64,000 bases of DNA from Eledone cirrhosa (GCA_964016885.1 OZ024743.1:171135333-171199332), one strand, 5' to 3'; counted from the stretch's first letter, positions 1-10,557 are shown. Notes: generated from the sequence alone by a model not told the origin. Program-made: numbers and translations.

Positions 1-231
1 TATATATATGTGTGTGTGTGTATATATATATGTATATATATATATATATGTATATATAACAAAGGAATTGTGGTAAGGAACCAGATGGACCATAACGCAC
101 CAGAGTACTCAATACTTAGGGTAGTAGAGTGGTAAATAGGAAAAAGGATGACCCCGACGGCAGAGCCCAAGCCGTTTCGACGGCTATTTCTGGACTATAT
201 ATATATAAGTATATATATATAAGTATATATA
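1..231. repeat. (TA)n/(TG)n microsatellites around a 137-bp dispersed repeat copy
   Basis: Bases 1-58 and about 196-230 are TA-rich simple repeat. Bases 59-196 are a unique-looking 137-bp stretch that recurs in the same orientation at 1199-1335. It contains a small hairpin with arms AGCCGT and ACGGCT around TTCG. The two copies bracket the hammerhead tandem array at 232-1127, so they may be part of the same element or its flanking target repeat. I do not recognise the family. Confidence 0.6.
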
Positions 232-489
232 GTCCCTAGACGCTTTTTGCGTTTAGGGATATATACTTTATTATTATTATCCTCCTCTTGGTCGAGATAA
301 AATTTGGTCGTTCTGACTGCTGCTATTTATAGTGGTAGTAGACTGACCTCCCTGTTTCTGCTTCTATCTTTACACCCGGCACTGGACAGAATTGCTTCCA
401 CATCAGTCATTCTCATCTCAGGAACAATTTTGAATAGCGCCAGTTCGTAATTTGAACACGGGAATTTTATATTCTCCGAGTGAAAAGAC

Positions 490-574
490 CCTTCTGACGA
501 GAGTTTATCTTTTCAATGGAAGGCCGCAAGGACTGTCCATTTATTTTGGAGACTCGAAACCGATTCGGTAAAGG
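490..574 (+). ncRNA. Hammerhead ribozyme motif D1 (type I)
   Basis: The conserved core is present in order: CTGACGA (494-500; position 7 is variable in hammerheads), stem II opened by GAGT (501-504) and closed by ACTC (552-555), then GAAA (556-559). Stem III is ACCG-ATT-CGGT (559-569). The predicted cut follows A570. Stem I is CCTT (490-493) with AAGG (571-574). Inside stem II a second hairpin, AATGGA/TCCATT (515-520, 536-541), makes a two-part arm. Cleavage activity is inferred from structure only. Confidence 0.75.
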
Positions 575-975
575 TACCCATATTGAGTACAGTGAATCTT
601 TTAAAATTTATTTTGAAACTTTTTCTTATTTGCTAAACCTTGATTATATATGTTCAGGCTCGTTAATTTATTAACCTGCCATTGAACCACATTAGCATAT
701 GGTTGGACAATGCATGTGTCCCTAGACGCTTTTTGCGTGTAGGGATATATACTTTATTACTATTATTCTCCTCTTGGTCGAGATAAAATTTGGTCGTTCT
801 GACTGCTGATATTTATAGTGGTAGTAGACTGACTTCCCTGCCTCTGCTTCTATCTTTACACACGGCACTGGACAGAATTGCTTCCACATCATTGATTCTC
901 ATCTCCGGAACAATTTTCAATAGCGCCAGTTCGTAATTTGAACTCGGGAATTTTATATTCTCCGAGTGAAAAGAC

Positions 976-1060
976 CCATCTGACGAGAGTTTATCTTTTC
1001 AATGGAAGGCCGCAAGGACTGTCCATTTATTTTTGAGACTCGAAACCGATTCGGTAAAGG
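976..1060 (+). ncRNA. Hammerhead ribozyme motif D2, slightly decayed
   Basis: Second copy, exactly 486 bp after D1. CTGACGA (980-986), GAAA (1042-1045) and stem III ACCG-ATT-CGGT are kept; the predicted cut is 1056/1057. Stem I carries a change (CCAT instead of CCTT opposite AAGG), which leaves an A-A mismatch, so this copy should cleave less well than D1. Confidence 0.65.
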
Positions 1061-1125
1061 TAACCATAGTGAGTACAGTGAATATTTTAAAATTTATTTT
1101 GAAACTTTTTCTTATTTGCTAAACC

Positions 1126-1128
1126 TTG

Positions 1129-1198
<70 letters not shown>
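1126..1198. repeat. (TA)n microsatellite
   Basis: An uninterrupted TA run of about 70 bp. It marks the 3' edge of the truncated hammerhead unit. The short frames reading IYIYIY across it are artefacts. Confidence 0.95.
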
Positions 1199-1199
<1 letters not shown>

Positions 1200-1395
1200 C
1201 GAAGGAAATGTGGTAAGGAACCAGGTGGACCATAACGCACCAAAGTACTCAATACTTGAGGTAGTAGAGTGGGTAATAGGAACCAGTAAGACCCCGACAG
1301 CTGAGCTCAAGCCGTTTCGACGGCTAATTCTGGACAGAGTCCAGAATTAGCCGTCGAAACGGCTTGAGCTCAGCTGTCGGGGTCTTACTGGTTCC

Positions 1396-1396
<1 letters not shown>
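1199..1396. repeat. Dispersed repeat copy ending in a perfect 58-bp palindrome
   Basis: Bases 1199-1335 repeat 59-196. Bases 1278-1335 are then followed, after a 3-bp loop, by their exact reverse complement at 1339-1396. Such a hairpin would be very stable as RNA or single-stranded DNA. It could arise by snap-back synthesis at the end of a reverse-transcribed copy. Confidence 0.85.
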
Positions 1397-1429
<33 letters not shown>

Positions 1430-2124
1430 AGTTTTGCGAGGTTTTTGATATGAAATCGTGTGTCGAAACAAATATTGTTATACTTGGGGAGGGTCATATT
1501 TGTGTAATATTGCCAGAATTAATAACAGAACACACTCACTGTTTTGTTGGTTTTCGCTTTTCGCTTCTGTGTCTTTTATATCGGTTAATTTAATTTATTC
1601 GGTCCTCAATGTTGCCATTGACTGACCAACGGTCAAAAATACAGATACAATATAGACACAAACACATATATATAGTCTATCAAAGTTCTTTCGTTGCACA
1701 TCTGCAACATTGTCAGTGGTGCTATTGTTTCCTCCCGTTGCATCGTATGTCTACGCCATCTTTATTTAGTCTGTTTATATATTTATTTATTTGTTTATTT
1801 TTTTGTCTTCTTTGCGCATGCGTTTGCGTGTGTGTATAGTGTTTTGTTTGATGTGTGTTCGTGTTTGGGTGACTATGTATTTGTTAATGTATTCTATCAT
1901 TACTAGTGTGTGTTTATTGTTATTGTGCTTGTGTATGTATTTATTTATTTATCTATTTATTTATACTTCTCTTAGGTCAGTGTTGTTTGTTTACGTGTTG
2001 TTGTTATTCCATTCATTTTTTCGGTTTAGCCTTGGCCTTCTAAGTTCTATTTCACTGGCCTCTCTGATTTGCCTATCTGCTGGGTCATTTCTATGTTTAG
2101 ATATTATTCTAATTTCTATGTTGT

Positions 2125-4221
2125 CTATGTTACCGTTGTGTTGTTGTCTGGCATGTTCGTATAGTACTGAACCGTGTTTCGTCCTTTTAGTTCCCCCCAG
2201 TGTTGGTCTATCCTTTCACCTATGCTACGAGCTGTCTCGCATTTGTATGTTGTTGTCATGTTTCTGCAAGTACCCTCTGTACATCTTATGCTATAGACTA
2301 CGTTTATAGTTTTACAGTTTATCCGGGGGTTTACCTTACATATGATACATTTCCTATTAGTACAGTGGGTTTTCTTAAACGGGTAGGTTTTGCTGATCAG
2401 GGATTTTATGGTGGTTCTTGGCTTTTCTACCACCTTAATCTTTAAGTGGGTCTTTCTCATGGCCTTTCTACACTGGTTAGCTAATTTCCCTCCAGGGGTA
2501 GCGTCCACAAACATGACACTCTGGTATCCCTGGTTGTCGTACCATGAGGTGGCTCTCCCTATCTTATATCTAGCCCTATCTAAGCTATTCCATGAATTGC
2601 TCCTGTATAATGGGCAAATTCCTTTCATGTCCAGTTCTATGAGTGTCTTATACTTCTCCGTGGCTCCTTAGTATACTCTGATTCTGTCTCTTTGGATGTA
2701 GCCAGAGAACTGCATGCGGTTGATGAAGTGTTGGATGTGTCTTTCCATTCCTGTTGGGTAGCACATGCGGGACACATTCTTCATCACTCGTACCAAGTCT
2801 GCGATCAGAATATTAAACTTAGCACTACTGGACATTGCTGAGTTTTTGAGTATCAGGTATTTGGAGGCCATGGGTTTAGTATAGTGTGAGTGGAGAATTT
2901 GGGCTCTCTCGTCTATAGTGTTAATCCAGAGTTCCGTGTCTAATACAAGTAGTCTATTGTTAGGGTGTTTGGAAGGGTAGTCGATAGTTACAGTTATACT
3001 CTGGTGTATGGAATTAGCTATCTGCTGGATGCTTTCCATTGTGCTACGTTCTAAATCAAACTTGTTAGTGCTCTCTTGTGGGGATGTTCTTATTACTATA
3101 TTGATATCGTCTACATAACGAGAGTACATGATGAGGTCTATGGAGCTCTCATTAAGGAGATCTTTAAGTCTCCTTTTCCACCATACCATAAAAAGGTTGG
3201 CAACGTCACCAGCTATGCTGACGCCAATGGCTGCTCCCTCATTTTGGGTGTAGATCTTCTCGTTGAACTTGAATATGTGGCCCTTTAGGATAGTTTTGAT
3301 ACTAGCCCCTATTGCATGTGCGACCATTTTTCTTACCTGAACATTGTTTTGGGGGGTCCGTATAGCTTTGGTCCACCCAATCCACCTTCCCATGGGAGTC
3401 TTTTTAGCCATTGAGGTTATGGTGGGGATTCTACCACTTATGGGTCTACTGGGGCAGAAACGTCTAAGGTCATGGCTGTCTAGGTAGTCAGTGTCGTAAG
3501 TAAGTCTAAGTAGGAGGCCCAGTTCGTCTGTGTCGACGTCGCAGAACTCCACCTCACTCTCAATGATCATCTCCACAGATTTTTCCACAGCAAAATCAAT
3601 GTTAATGGATGGGTACAGTGATACCGCATCCATGCTGCCTATTATGCAGTTGGATAGGTTCCTGTTTTTGTTGCATTCACTGATTCTGCTGAGGAGGTCC
3701 TCTGTACTGTCACATACATCTGGGGACATCTTGATTATGGGGCGTATAACCATTGAGAGGAAGTAGGAGATCCTGTATTTGCTAGCTATATTAGCTCCGC
3801 ATACGGGTCTTGTTGGTGGTCCTGTTGTCGGGTCGTCGACTGTCTTGTGCTCTTTGCGGGACCCATACAAGGGTTGTATGCCATTGTTAGACGCCTGGAA
3901 GCTGTTGGCAGTGCGTCTGCTTGGCTTTAGGATGTCGGTCCATATCATCATGTGAGCGTGGAGGATTTTCTCTCGCCCATCATGTATTTGCTGTGCAATT
4001 TCGCTCGTGTTGGTGATGTGGTTTTGCATAGCCTTGATGTAGTTCGGCATGCTGTCTATTGACATCCTACCAGACTTATCCGTGGGTAGACATACTGCCT
4101 CACCATCCCTTGTGCGCTGCTTAAGGCTAACCAAGCCTTCTACAGGTTTCCTCCCAAGTTGTTGGACCTCTGGTCTGCTCTGTCTCTTAGTATACCGGTC
4201 TACTATTTGTCTAATCTTATT
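2125..4221 (-). pseudogene. Penelope-like RT / GIY-YIG polyprotein, broken by one stop
   Basis: One reading frame on the minus strand covers the region, interrupted by a single TAA at 2668-2670. In the inverted arm the same codon is GAA, so one base change made the stop. RT signatures include DAVSLYPSI (motif A), YVDD near 3110 (motif C) and LLVLDTELW. After the stop come a Cys cluster (CTNRKCIIC) and a GIY-YIG-like segment with VVYSIRC and YKCETARSIGERIDQH, in which the usual glycine before ET is cysteine. The N-terminal part of the RT is cut off at the inversion junction. The product would reverse transcribe and nick target DNA in a live element; this copy is dead. Confidence 0.8.
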
Positions 4222-4772
4222 TCAGAGTATACGAAGTAGCCACAGAGAAGTATAAGACCCTCATAGAACTGGACATGAAAGGAATTTGCCCATTATACAG
4301 GAGAAAATCATGGAATAGCTTAGATAGGGCTTGACATAAGATAGGGAAAGCCACCTCATGGTACGACAACCAGAGATACCAGAGTGTCATGTTTGTGGAC
4401 GCTAACCCTGGAGGGAAATTAGCTACCCAGTGTAGAAAGGCCCTGAGAAAGACCCACTTAAAGATTAAGGTGGTAGAAAAGCCAGGAACCACCATAAAAT
4501 CCCTGATCAGCAAAACCTACCCTTTTAAGAAAACCCACTGTACTACTAGGAAATGTATCATATGTAAAGTAAACCCCCGGATAAACTGTAAAACTAGAAA
4601 CGTAGTCTATAGCATAAGATGTACAGAGGGTACTTGCAGAAACATGACAACAACATACAAATGCGAGACAGCTCGTAGCATAGGTGAAAGGATAGACCAA
4701 CACTGGGGGGGAACTAAAAGGACGAAAAAACGGTTCAGTACCATACGAACATTCCAGACAACACGACGGTAA
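4222..4772 (+). pseudogene. Inverted-arm copy of the Penelope-like GIY-YIG domain
   Basis: Mirror copy of the C-terminal part of the neighbouring element. It starts mid-gene at residues RVYEVATEKYK and carries an in-frame stop near 4331 (CGA to TGA). The Cys cluster and the YKCETARSIGERIDQHW segment are kept. There is no RT domain on this arm, so it is a partial copy and not a gene in its own right. Confidence 0.75.
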
Positions 4773-5454
4773 CATAGACAACATAGAAATTAGAATATCA
4801 AAACATAGAAATGATCCAGCAGATAGGCAAATCAGAGAGGCCAGTGAAATAGAACTTAGAAGGCCAAGGCTAAACAGAAAAAAATGAATGGAATAACAAC
4901 ACCCAAACAAACAACACTGACCAAAGAGAAGTATAAATAAATAAATACATACACAAGGACAATAACAACAAACACATATAAACACACACTAGTAAAGATA
5001 GAATACATTAACCAATACACAGTAATCCAATCACGAACACACATCAAACAAAACACTATACACACACGCAAAGAAGACAAAAAAAATAAAAATAAATATA
5101 TAAACAGACTAAATAAAGATGGCGTAGAAATTACAATGCAACGGTAGGAAACAATAGCACCACTGACGATGTTGCAGATGTGCAACGAAAGAACTTTGAT
5201 AGTCTATATATATGTGCTTGTGTCTATATTGTATCTGTATTTTTGACCGTTGGTCAGTCAATGGCAACATTGAGGACCGAATAAATTAAATTAACCGATA
5301 TAAAAGACACAGAAGCGAAAACCAACCAAACAGTGAGTGTTTCTGTTATTAATTCTGGCAATATTACACAAATATGACCCTCTCCAAGTATAACAATATG
5401 TTTCGACACACGATTTCATATAAAAACCTCGCAAAACTAATATATATATATATA

Positions 5455-6377
5455 TATCATCATCATCGTTTAACGTCCATCTTCCACTCTAGCATGGGTT
5501 TGGACGGGAATTTTCCCACTTGAGGCAAGATTGGTTGTCTTGCTCGTATAGGACTTCTGGCGGATTTTCTACGGCTGGATGCCCTTCCTAACACCAACCA
5601 CGTTTACAGTGTGGACAGGGAGGTCTTTATCGTGTTACCTACACGGCCACATTACAGCGTGGACTGTGTTTTTTTGTCGTGACACCTACACGACCTCATC
5701 TGTTTCGGACTGGATGTTGTGGTACCAACATAACTTTACATTGGAAGGGTGGGGGTAGTGGGACGGGGTGTATTTTTGTTAGAGGTGCCTACTGACTGTA
5801 GGTTTCACTTTGTACTTAGGCAAGGCGGGTCTTCTGTATAACTGTGTAGCGCCAAATATCTCGGTCCAGTGACATTGTCTTGGAGAGGTGTAACTGTGTG
5901 AGGTCGGAATTTATCAAGTCGTCCCAGGTTTTTCTGGGTCTGCCTACTCCGTGGCTACAGTCTATTTTTATCGCCCTGCACTTTTTTATACAGCTGTGGT
6001 CTTTCATGCACATCACGTGACCGTACCAACGTAGTCTTCTCTCGAGTAAATAACATCTGATCCCTCTTATTCCTAATTTATCACTTAGTTCATTTATGCT
6101 TTGCCGTTCACGTATATTACTATTACACATCAAGCGGAGCATGGAAGCTTCGTTTCTCTCCTGTCTGCGTATATCCTCTGCACACAATGCCCAGGTCTCA
6201 CTGCCATGTAACATTGCTGTTCGTATGCAGGCATCATACAGCCTCCCTTTCATTTTTAGAGAGAACCCTTTAGTGGCCAATAACGGTATAAGCTCTCTGA
6301 ACTTTTTCCATCCCGTTCTGACTCTAGCTACTGTACTTTCAGAGCACCCTCCCCCACTACTGATTTTGTCACCCAGG
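5455..6377 (-). mobile_element. 5'-truncated RTE/jockey-type LINE tail (copy 3)
   Basis: The minus strand encodes the LINE C-terminus (frame 5816-6280, with LYDACIRTAMLHGSETWAL and RWYGHVM), then a 3' UTR ending in repeated ATG/CAT trinucleotides at 5457-5470. The protein matches the tails of the two fuller copies at 11240-14823 and 19498-23010. The 5' break at about 6377 falls on a (TA)n tract, just upstream of the DKISSGGGCSE segment. Confidence 0.85.
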
Positions 6378-6395
6378 TATATATATGTATGTATG

Positions 6396-6444
<49 letters not shown>

Positions 6445-6486
6445 ATATATATGTATATATATATATATATATGTATGTATATATAT
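6378..6486. repeat. (TA)n / TATG microsatellite
   Basis: TA-rich simple repeat separating the LINE tail from the hammerhead array. Every hammerhead array in this window touches such a tract on at least one side. Confidence 0.9.
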
Positions 6487-6706
6487 ATGATTAAGTTAAA
6501 GTATACATCTACATATGTATACGGAAGTATTAGTATGCATATAAATACACACATGTATACATATGTACATGTACTGAGTTTTTCACTAGACACTTTACAG
6601 TGAGTGTCAGCTAGTCTGTACGTAACCACACAGACGGACCGGGTTTTAGAGTCATACGAGTTTTCAAGGAAACACATTTCCTCTATTCGCCAGAGGGCCA
6701 GACAGG

Positions 6707-6751
6707 AATATTGGACTAGTTTCGATGTTATTACATCTCATCAGCAATATT
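6707..6751 (-). ncRNA. Hammerhead ribozyme motif A1
   Basis: Reverse-strand copy of the family A ribozyme. On the minus strand it reads AATATTG, CTGATGA, stem II GATGT-AATA-ACATC, GAAA, a very short stem III (AC-TA-GT), C at the cut site, then CAATATT, which closes stem I with 7 pairs. Core and pairing are complete. Confidence 0.85.
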
Positions 6752-7242
6752 TACCCATCTTCCGGCTTCTCTGGAGAATTGTAAAAGCACATATCGTTAT
6801 ATGCTTTTTCTATGAAAATTAGTAGTGGGTAGACTAATTTGCATAGAACGTGAGTCATTGTACGCACCGGTTCAGCGGAAACGATAAAAACAAATAACGA
6901 AACGAAATTAAATTTCGTTTCGCTTCTAACTCACTTTTGTATGACTGACGCTTAAACAATTAAGTTAAAGTGTACATCTACATATGTATACGGAAGTATT
7001 AGTATGCATATAAATACACACATGTATACATATGTACATGTACTGAGTTTTTCACTAGACACTTTACAGTGAGTGTCAGCTAGTCTGTACGTAACCACAC
7101 AGACGGACCGGGTTTTAGCTGAACCGGTGCGTACAATGACTCACGTTCTATGCAAATTAGTCTACCCACTACTAATTTTCATAGAAAAAGCATATAACGA
7201 TATGTGCTTTTACAATTCTCCAGAGAAGCCGGAAGATGGGTA

Positions 7243-7287
7243 AATATTGCTGATGAGATGTAATAACATCGAAACTAGTCCAATATT
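7243..7287 (+). ncRNA. Hammerhead ribozyme motif A2
   Basis: Stem I AATATTG (7243-7249) pairs fully with CAATATT (7281-7287). CTGATGA is 7250-7256, stem II GATGT/ACATC 7257-7270 with a canonical G-C first pair, GAAA 7271-7274, stem III only 2 bp, and cut site GTC between 7280 and 7281. Hammerheads with such a weak stem III are known to work best as dimers, which fits the tandem layout. Confidence 0.87.
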
Positions 7288-7711
7288 CCTGTCTGGCCCT
7301 CTGGAGAATAGAGGAAATGTGTTTCCTTGAAAACTCGTATGACTCTAAAACCCGGTCCGTCTGTGTGGTTACGTACAGACTAGCTGACACTCACTGTAAA
7401 GTGTCTAGTGAAAAACTCAGTACATGTACATATGTATACATGTGTGTATTTATATGCATACTAATACTTCCGTATACATATGTAGATGTACACTTTAACT
7501 TAATTGTTTAAGCGTCAGTCATACAAAAGTGAGTTAGAAGCGAAACGAAATTTAATTTCGTTTCGTTATTTGTTTTTATCGTTTCCGCTGAACCGGTGCG
7601 TACAATGACTCACGTTCTATGCAAATTAGTCTACCCACTACTAATTTTCATAGAAAAAGCATATAACGATATGTGCTTTTACAATTCTCCAGAGAAGCCG
7701 GAAGATGGGTA

Positions 7712-7756
7712 AATATTGCTGATGAGATGTAATAACATCGAAACTAGTCCAATATT
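7712..7756 (+). ncRNA. Hammerhead ribozyme motif A3
   Basis: Identical in sequence and pairing to A2 and exactly 469 bp downstream. CTGATGA is at 7719-7725 and the predicted cut lies between 7749 and 7750. A transcript across 7243-7756 would release a 469-nt monomer. Confidence 0.87.
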
Positions 7757-8026
7757 CCTGTCTGGCCCTCTGGCGAATAGAGGAAATGTGTTTCCTTGAA
7801 AACTCGTATGACTCTAAAACCCGGTCCGTCTGTGTGGTTACGTACAGACTAGCTGACACTCACTGTAAAGTGTCTAGTGAAAAACTCAGTACATGTACAT
7901 ATGTATACATGTGTGTATTTATATGCATGCTAATACTTCCGTATACATATGTAGATGTACACTTTAACTTAATTGTTTAAGCGTCAGTCATACAAAAGTG
8001 AGTTAGAAGCGAAACGAAATTTAATT

Positions 8027-8172
8027 AACAAATCAACATCATTGGATACCATCAGAGTTTTCCTTCTAGAATTCTGCCTTGACAAAGGCTAAGGAGAGAT
8101 GACCCCTTAGCCTTTGTCAAGGCAGAATTCTAGAAGGAAAACTCTGATGGTATCCAATGATGTTGATTTGTT
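8027..8172. repeat. Perfect 68-bp inverted repeat (hairpin)
   Basis: Bases 8027-8094 are the exact reverse complement of 8105-8172, with a 10-bp loop. It starts immediately at the end of the hammerhead array. The arms have no sign of protein coding. A perfect match implies recent origin or gene-conversion upkeep. Confidence 0.9.
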
Positions 8173-8418
8173 ATTCTTTTTGGTAAATATCATCTTGGTT
8201 AAGAGAGTGGGACTGGCTTTGTGCAGTGCCTTTGTTCACTATAAAAGCTTCACGGCACAGGCATTGCTTTATATCTGGAGATCTCTCTGCACTTGTCATC
8301 ACAGGGTACAATGGGCCCAGCACTATGTGTCAGTAATTGTCACAAGTGTAGTGTTTGTACCAGAGTTTTCAAGTCGCTGGCTGGACTAAAAAGTCACACT
8401 CGTTCAGCGCATCAGTAG
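8173..8418 (+). pseudogene. Retroelement C-terminal relic with a C2H2-like finger
   Basis: A frame ending at TAG 8416-8418 reads from ATG 8311 and contains CSVCTRVFKSLAGLKSHTRSAH, that is C-x2-C, a conserved F and L, then H-x4-H. A single finger of this type close to the stop is common at the C-terminus of some LINE proteins. No RT sequence is attached here. It could also be a chance or host-derived finger. Confidence 0.35.
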
Positions 8419-9286
8419 GGGTTCTTCTACTTGGATATAAAGTAGTGGCCGTACTCGAAAACGAGTTGGCAGCCACCATATATATATATATACATATACA
8501 CACACACATACAAATATATGTATGTAGTTGGTGAGTTAATTGAGTTGTGGTGTTGATTCGTTTGTTGCGTGTGTGTTCACTTGTAGCTTGCTGTGTCGTG
8601 TGGTAACTGTTGTGTGATGCAGAGACCAGAGGTTGCAGCTAAGTGTTCATTAAGATGATGATATGATAGTTCCTTGATTACGCAGAAAATGAATATATAT
8701 AAATGAACCATGATAACACCAAACCGCTATATCATTAATTCATAAAAGAAGAGTTGAAAACTTCATGAAGTTCACTGTCTTGGTTAAGAGAGAAACCAAG
8801 AGATAGAGATTGAGTGGGGTCTGTAGAACACAATAGTCTACATGTTTACTCTATCAAGGACTGCTTCTGCTTGATCTAAGACAGGCTATTTATCTATGTT
8901 ACTTCCTCTGTCCCCAAGCCTTGAGAACAAAGGGCTGACCTTTATAAGTCGCTCACTCTCAGACTTCTTTACACCCAAAAGGAGATAACCCAGAAAATGA
9001 CTGTTAAATGTCACATAGGGGTCAAAGTATGGACAGATTTCGCTACATATCTACAGTGAATTGTAACAGCACAAATCAAGCAATGAAAGGTTCTCATGCT
9101 TTTTTGTTCACTCATTCTGTCTGGTTGCAGCCCTATCTACCCCTACTTATTTTTAGACAGACTACATGAGCAAATGGGTGTTATTTGAGGGCTATTTGGT
9201 TATCTCTAGTTGATTGAGTGACCAAATAGAAGTTACCTGATATTTTACTCAACCCCTTTGTCCAGTGATTGTTATTAGAGATGAGT
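8419..9286. other. AT-rich intergenic stretch
   Basis: A short (TA)/(CA) tract at about 8479-8520. Beyond that I see no ORF with family features, no RNA gene and no clear repeat. Confidence 0.5.
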
Positions 9287-9420
9287 GATGTTAACTTTGC
9301 CTTTTATCCTTCCAGGTTTGATAAAAAAAAGTACCAGTCAAATATTGGGATCAATTTAATAGACTTTCCCCTCTCCATAAATTGTTGGCCTTGTGCTTGA
9401 ATTAGAAATCATCATTAGAG
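9287..9420 (+). repeat. Partial tRNA-derived SINE body
   Basis: Reads GTTAACTTTGCCTTTTATCC, then a GATAAAA-AAAGTACCAGTC block, a GATCAATTTAATAGACTT block, and ends TTGGCCTTGTGC before ATTAGAAATCATCATT. This is the body and tail of a cephalopod SINE; the tRNA-like head is missing or too decayed to see. Confidence 0.7.
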
Positions 9421-9928
9421 GCCTGTGATAGTGCATCATCATGTCAAAATTTCATTTTCTCTAATCTATTTATTGGGAGTGTCATTTACATGTATTTTAG
9501 GTTTAGGTAAATGCTTACTGATAATCTTTTTATAACATATTTCAAGATTTTCAAAGTTCATTGTATGTTGCTGCTAACACATGTATCAGCTTTGCTGCCA
9601 TCACTGTTGTAGGTCAATAATTAAAGTCTGAAATTTCCAGCTCCAGCTTTGAATCTATAATGAGAGTTATGCAGACAATTTTCATCTAGAAAATGAGGGA
9701 AATGAATAAAAAAATGTATGGGTCAAGAATGATCTTTTAGACAGTTTTTATCAGTATTAAAAGAGTTCAGTATCAATAGCATGTATTTTCTGTGATTTTT
9801 CTTTTCTTACTCTCTCTCATTCTATATTCCAATGAAGGACTAACATCTGAAACGTTAAGACTCTTTCCCTACTATATCAAGTTTTAAACTAATATATACC
9901 ATCATTGTCCTGTATTATTATCATATTA

Positions 9929-10098
9929 GGGGGTGGATTGGCAGTATCGGTAGAGAGTCGGACACCATGCTTTGAAGCATAGAGTTACGTCCCTTTATGA
10001 TCTGAGTTCAAATCCCGCCGAGGTTAACTTTGCCTTTCATCCAGTACCAGTAATGTACTGGGTAATTGCTGGCCTTGTGCCTAAAATAGAAACAATTA
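9929..10098 (+). repeat. tRNA-derived SINE with target duplication
   Basis: The head has an A-box-like TGGCAGTATCGGTAGAG and a B-box-like GAGTTCAAATCCC, followed by GCCGAGGTTAACTTTGCC and the tail TTGCTGGCCTTGTGCC...GAAACAATT. About 25 bp of the GATAAAATAAAGTACC segment is deleted. The flanks share ATTATTATCATATTA (about 9914-9928 and 10095-10109), a target-site duplication. Pol III boxes suggest it could once be transcribed; it would depend on a LINE for movement. Confidence 0.85.
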
Positions 10099-10557
10099 TT
10101 ATCATATTATGGGAGGATGCCTATGAGAGTGCTGGGCTGTTTCCACAGCTTCACTATCACCTGTAGTAACATCACAAATGTTTTAGATTGCTTCAAAATA
10201 TTTTAAAGGACAACACTAATATTCACTGTTGTAGTGTGTAATTAAGGGTGTGTATATGTCTTCTCTTTTTTTCCCATTCTTTCCGACTCATTTTCATTGC
10301 CTACTCACTTTGTCTAATATTATTAACTAATATTTAAACAAAAAACTATCTGTCTAAAAGTTTTAAAGGGGACATTTTCCAAAATCAGTTAAAGTTTATT
10401 TTTCATAATTAGATTGGAAATATTCTGAATAATTTATCAATGGAAAATGGAGCAGCAATGGGTGTGGGGGAAAGAAAAACAGTTAATTTGCCAATACTGC
10501 TTTTAATCAAAATAATATATTTACAAAAGTGAACAGGTTGCCAACAAATTAGCAATA
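10099..10557. other. Intergenic, no feature recognised
   Basis: AT-rich sequence between a SINE and the mariner terminus. No coding or repeat signature that I can support. Confidence 0.5.

Larger units (their letters stand above)
232..1127 (+). repeat. Tandem 486-bp hammerhead repeat array, family D (1.85 units)
   Basis: Unit 1 runs 232-717 and unit 2 starts at 718 with the same GTCCCTAGACGC opening, giving a period of 486 bp. Each unit opens with a hairpin (CCCTAGACGC / GCGT-TAGGG) and contains a hammerhead motif in its second half. Unit 2 ends at about 1127, where it runs into (TA)n. The family B array at 46569-47623 breaks off at the same internal point, also into (TA)n. The two families share stretches such as CTGCTATTT followed by a GTAGTAGAC block, so they are related. 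No protein is encoded. Tandem units with self-cleaving motifs are the known design of retrozymes and of Penelope-like pseudo-LTRs. Confidence 0.8.
1428..5440 (-). mobile_element. Penelope-like element with an inverted partial copy of its 3' part
   Basis: The minus strand encodes a reverse transcriptase followed by a GIY-YIG-like region. The 3' part of the element (1428-2681 as seen on the plus strand) is repeated as an inverted arm at 4222-5440, ending with the same TTAGTTTTGCGAG sequence and bounded by (TA)n on both sides. The arms are about 1.25 and 1.22 kb and differ by scattered substitutions. Truncated, often inverted partial copies joined to a main copy are a known habit of Penelope-like elements (their pseudo-LTRs). 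The main copy lacks its 5' end, since the open frame runs straight into the inverted junction near 4221. Confidence 0.8.
6487..8026. repeat. Head-to-head tandem hammerhead repeat, family A (469-bp unit)
   Basis: About 1.35 units lie on the minus strand (6487-7117) and then, at a sharp switch near 7117/7118, about 1.9 units on the plus strand (7118-8026). Homologous points in the plus units are 469 bp apart (for example predicted cut sites 7280 and 7749). Each unit also carries a motif of the AAACGATAAAAACAAATAACG type that is shared, in diverged form, with the array at 51196-51892. No coding capacity is evident; the 60-70 residue frames that recur are read-through of the repeat. Confidence 0.85.

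Noticed and set aside
232..1127. CRISPR array or ordinary satellite DNA
   Set aside because: Unit length of 486 bp and lack of repeat-spacer alternation exclude CRISPR; fewer than two units plus ribozyme motifs point to a mobile element.
8311..8418. Host zinc-finger gene
   Set aside because: A single finger without further fingers, exon structure or conserved flanks; more likely a retroelement tail.
9972..10166. 64-codon frame as a small protein gene
   Set aside because: It spans the tRNA-derived SINE and has no protein features.
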